NCBI GenBank assembly: GCA_017506865.1
Contig: JAFCMP010000555.1
Span: forward strand, 372,001-436,000
Source of the DNA: Tribonema minus
Lineage: Eukaryota; Sar; Xanthophyceae; Tribonematales; Tribonemataceae
Direction: 5' to 3'
Length of the DNA: 64,000 bases
Both the position numbers and the translations under genes were made by a program. Of the stretch, positions 61,201 to 64,000 are shown piece after piece. Numbering within the stretch: position 1 is the stretch's first letter; each line of letters begins with the position of its first letter. A model generated the notes under the pieces. That model was not told where the DNA came from. It worked only from the letters and a program-made list of their open reading frames with translations, and made no database searches.

Positions 61201-63461
61201 TGTTTTCCTTTGTTGTCAGCCTCCTTGACATGAAAGCGTGCAAACCACACATCAACAAACACACGAGGACACACACTGACACCTGTCCACACTAACAAGC
61301 ATTTGTTCACAAAGATGCTGTTTTTTTGCCATGAGCAGTATGCGCAGTGGCGCGTGTTCCTGGCAGACGTCAAGACGCCCAAGGCGGCCGCTGCGTACTT
61401 CGAAGCATATCAAATGATTATCAAAGTGTGAACTCAAACCAACACCTTTGCAACAAACAGATACTTGTGAAAAAATTGCTGTTGTTGCCCGTGTACAGTA
61501 CGCGCAGTGGCGCGTGTTCCTCGCGGACATCAAGACGCCCAACGCGGCCGCCGCGGTCTTTCAAGCATACCAAAGAAGTATTAAATGTGAGCACAAACCA
61601 ACACCTGTCCTTCTCACAATCATTCAAGACAATGCAATGCTGTTCTTTGCCACTTGCAGTACGCGCAGTGGCGCGTGTTCCTGGCGGACATCAAGACGCC
61701 CAAGGCAGCCGCCGCGTTCAGCGCAGCGGTTGGCGCGGAAGCGCTCAGCACCCTGTTCGCGGACGTGCCCTTGAAAAGGTGGGCCTAAATGTGCTGAAAC
61801 CCAAACTTCAATACTTCGAAGTACTACTTGGGAGCATGTGGTATGTTGGACCAACTGCACTTCACAAGCGCGTGTATCGCCGCAAGACGATGGCCTCCAG
61901 ATTAAACGCGACGGTTCCCATTGGAGGACAGGGCCCTGCCGCGTTCGGTTATCTGAGTGCCGTCGCCGGGTGATCATGTGCCAAGCGTGAGCATCTGAAG
62001 TGCACACTGCAGTGTGCCCGCGCTGCATGAGCTCTCTGTGACGCGTTTCGTCACTGCACACGGCGCGTCTGGCGTTGGTGTGGCCGCGGCCGCTGGCGGT
62101 CATAGGCTAGGGTTAGGGTTAGCTGCCGCATTGCTCGAATCAGCACAGCCGACAAAGCGCACAGCTGCTCACGTGCGTGCTTCCATGTTGCGCCCCGCTC
62201 CGCCAAGCTGGAGCAGCAGACTCACGCAACAGACGTTGCTGGCCGAGCTATGAGTAGATTCCAGGCAAGACGAGTATGCTCTCGCTTTGGGCCATGCTGC
62301 ACCTGGCGGTACTTTGTGAAATATACGGTCCAACATACGTGTATGCAACTTTGAACAGTGTCGCCGCGGTCCACTTCTTGAAGGTCGGCGCAGGAAACAG
62401 CTGGTGCTGTCACATCCTAGGTTATAGGATGTGCGGACTTGTGCGCGTGTGTGTCGTGGCATATATTGCAGGGCACTTGGTGACCCTTTTCAGAGTACAC
62501 GCTACACTCCTTACATCGAGTACATGTGATTCTCCCGCGCTGGCGGCGTAGGGCCGGCCTGGGTTTCGGAGGACATGCATACATACCCCGTCAAACTATG
62601 AAGGCCCCAACCTAGCCCGCGGCGGCTGTTGCTGCCCTCTTGCCGCAATGACGATCGACAGATACGCTGCGCGCACAGGCGGCCTGTGCGGCGCTGGCCA
62701 CTTGCGTGCACGTTTATGTTTGCGCCCATCTTTTGTGACCTGACTCTGCACGGTTCTCGCTGCGCGTCTGCCGCGGCGCCACCGCCGCCCCCATATACGA
62801 CGCGTGGAGAGGTGGCCAGGGCGAGGCGCTAGCGGGCGTGCGGCGCCTCCTCAACCACATGCATGCATACACATGTATACAAGTACCCATATATTGTGGT
62901 CTGACTCTGCATGGCTGTCGCTGTGCTTTTCTTGCTATTGCAATGCCGCCGCCAGATACGACGCGCGAAGCGACGGCCTGGGAAAGGCGCTCGCGGGCGT
63001 GCGGCGCCTCCTCGAGCGCAAATGTACATACTTAGCCATGCATTGGAAAGTTTCACAAATATTAGGTATGGTTTGAGGCCACGGACGGCCTGGGAGAGGC
63101 GCTAGCGGGCGGGCGGCACCTCCTCGCCTGCAAATGTAACACTCATCCATATACATTAGACAGATTCACAATGTAGAAGTATCAGATATGGTTTGAGGCC
63201 ACAGATCTCACTCTGCACGGCTCTCGCTGCGCCGCCGACAGGTACGACGCGCGTAAAGACGGCCTGGGGGAGGCACTCGCCGGCGTGCGGCGCCTCCTGG
63301 ACCGCTTCCAGTCCGCGGGCTACATTGTCGGCTACAAGCTGCAGACGGACTCCATCGACGCGGCGTCGTTCACGGACGGCGCGCCGTGCGCGTTCACGCT
63401 CGTGGTGGACCTGGAGGCGCCGCTGGCGGCCAAGATTCGCCTGGACTATGAGGGGTACAAG
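58293..63461 (+). CDS. Unrecognised multi-exon gene, 5' and 3' ends not determined
   Basis: Exons 58293-58390, 60029-60206, 61660-61778 and 63242-63461 join with consistent phases (0/2, 2/0, 0/2, 2/0) and good splice sites. The segment of about 205 aa reads AYIWSRRVRGQGEQD..., AYQIPETVFVRQTGRSAAAV, NHTYYSFAT-YAQWRVFLADIKTPKA, RYDARKDGLGEALAGVRRLL, FTLVVDLEAPLAAKIRLDYE. The mixed alpha/beta look and good phase agreement support a real globular protein, but no family is recognised. There is no start codon exon and no stop: the last donor (YEGYK|GTGGGG) points to more exons beyond 63461, perhaps beyond the window. Three of the junctions are duplicated in tandem like those of the other genes. Confidence 0.6.
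60225..60800 (+). repeat. Copies of the 60206 donor junction
   Basis: gcggaaccacacctactact with ggtgagtcatgagtcatgag (true site 60176-60226) recurs at 60303-60350, and a decayed trace (aatactcactcacgtgcttc then ggtgagtcagcg) occurs near 60750-60790. Confidence 0.85.
60985..61046 (+). repeat. Short telomere-like words
   Basis: cctaacctcaaccctaaccc. Similar two- to three-unit words (ttagggttaggg) occur at 62106-62121 and 63485-63498. Confidence 0.6.
61330..61575 (+). repeat. Two copies of the 61660 exon start
   Basis: cagtggcgcgtgttcctggc plus about 50 further exon bases (agacgcccaaggcggccgc) occur at 61346 and 61507 before the true exon at 61660, each behind an AG. All three are open and code YAQWRVFLAD-KTP. 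Any of them could be used as an exon start. Confidence 0.9.
62645..63130 (+). repeat. Four copies of the 63242 exon start
   Basis: tacgacgcgcg...gacggcctgg...gcgtgcggcgcctcctc recurs at about 62660, 62795, 62957 and 63084 before the true exon. Spacing is 130-160 bp, with linkers such as atatggtttgaggcc and ctgactctgcacgg. Confidence 0.9.
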
Positions 63462-64000
63462 GTGGGGGGCTCATGTCAGTGTTGTTAGGGTTAGGGTCTG
63501 CTCCAGGGATTGCATTGGGTCTGCAGTCGGGGTTCAGAGTCAGCAACTTCTTTAGGGGTTTTAGTGTACGCTCGTGGTGGACCTGGAGGCGCCGCTGATA
63601 GCCAGGATCCGCCTGGGCTACGAGGGGTGCAAGGTGGGCGCTTGTGTAAGGCTCAGCCGGGCCCTCATGCGGGTGCCATCGCTGCGTACCTGCGCGCCTG
63701 CGGAGCGCTGGCGTGCCTCGCGGGCTAGCGTCGAGCTTCACCCATCGCTCTTGCGGCCCTCTCCAGCGCCCGAAGCGCGTCAAACGCTCTGCCGTCTTGC
63801 GTGATGGCACGTGACGGTCAGCCGCCAGCGACTCTCAGGTCGCTGCTTCTCACATGAACGCACATGTCACGCGGTGGCCCACCCGTCTCCGCTGAGCACT
63901 GCGCAGGCAATGCTGCCAGACCTCGTCGCGAACGCCGTCGCCGAGTAGGTACCTGCGCAACTGCGACGCCGTCGCGCGCTTCATGACTTAGTGCGCCCAC
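63462..64000 (+). other. Intron-side sequence with a copy of the 63461 donor
   Basis: 63565-63640 repeats the last 70 nt of the exon (tgctcgtggtggacctggag-type text to ggtgcaaggtgggcg). Beyond that no exon could be assigned before the window ends. Confidence 0.7.

Overview
The window reads as nuclear DNA of a photosynthetic eukaryote with a secondary plastid, most likely a stramenopile (heterokont) alga. Three observations support this. Genes are split by GT-AG (some GC-AG) introns, often with C-rich tracts before the acceptor. Two predicted proteins (40384 and 54793) begin with a signal peptide followed by Phe at the presumed cleavage site, as in bipartite plastid presequences of heterokonts. 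Short interstitial (CCCTAA)n tracts imply TTAGGG-type telomeres. Species cannot be fixed from sequence alone. No rRNA, tRNA or CRISPR array was recognised.

Layout. 1-5.6 kb: a long imperfect inverted repeat (620-1760), then a 5'-truncated LINE on the minus strand with an endonuclease-like C-terminus (2715-5510). 6.07-15.85 kb: a 9.8-kb element bounded by inverted repeats of about 440-480 bp. It holds several spliced genes, including an AlkB-like 2-oxoglutarate dioxygenase and a candidate protelomerase-like tyrosine recombinase. 15.9-17.3 kb: a broken leucine-rich-repeat gene. 19.2-27.75 kb (-): a seven-exon Old Yellow Enzyme gene. 28.2-38.5 kb (-): a nine-exon TBC plus rhodanese gene resembling TBC1D23. 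38.9-39.7 kb: four LINE 3' ends in a row. 40.4-43.4 kb (+): a plastid-targeted methyltransferase. 45.3-51.9 kb (-): a TspO/MBR-like membrane protein. 53.5-54.6 kb (-): start of a secretory-pathway protein. 54.8-57.6 kb (+): a thylakoid-lumen-type protein with a hAT-like element in its intron. 58.3-63.5 kb (+): an unrecognised multi-exon gene that probably runs on.

The most striking feature is in the introns. Exon-intron junctions (20-90 nt of exon end, the splice site and some intron) are repeated in tandem into the adjoining intron, from 1 to about 14 times, in nearly every host gene here. The copies look decayed, and many still carry a GT, GC or AG splice dinucleotide. This makes the introns long and fills the sequence with short pseudo-exons. 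All exon models below were built by hand from reading frame, splice phase and protein-family similarity, and are not supported by transcripts.
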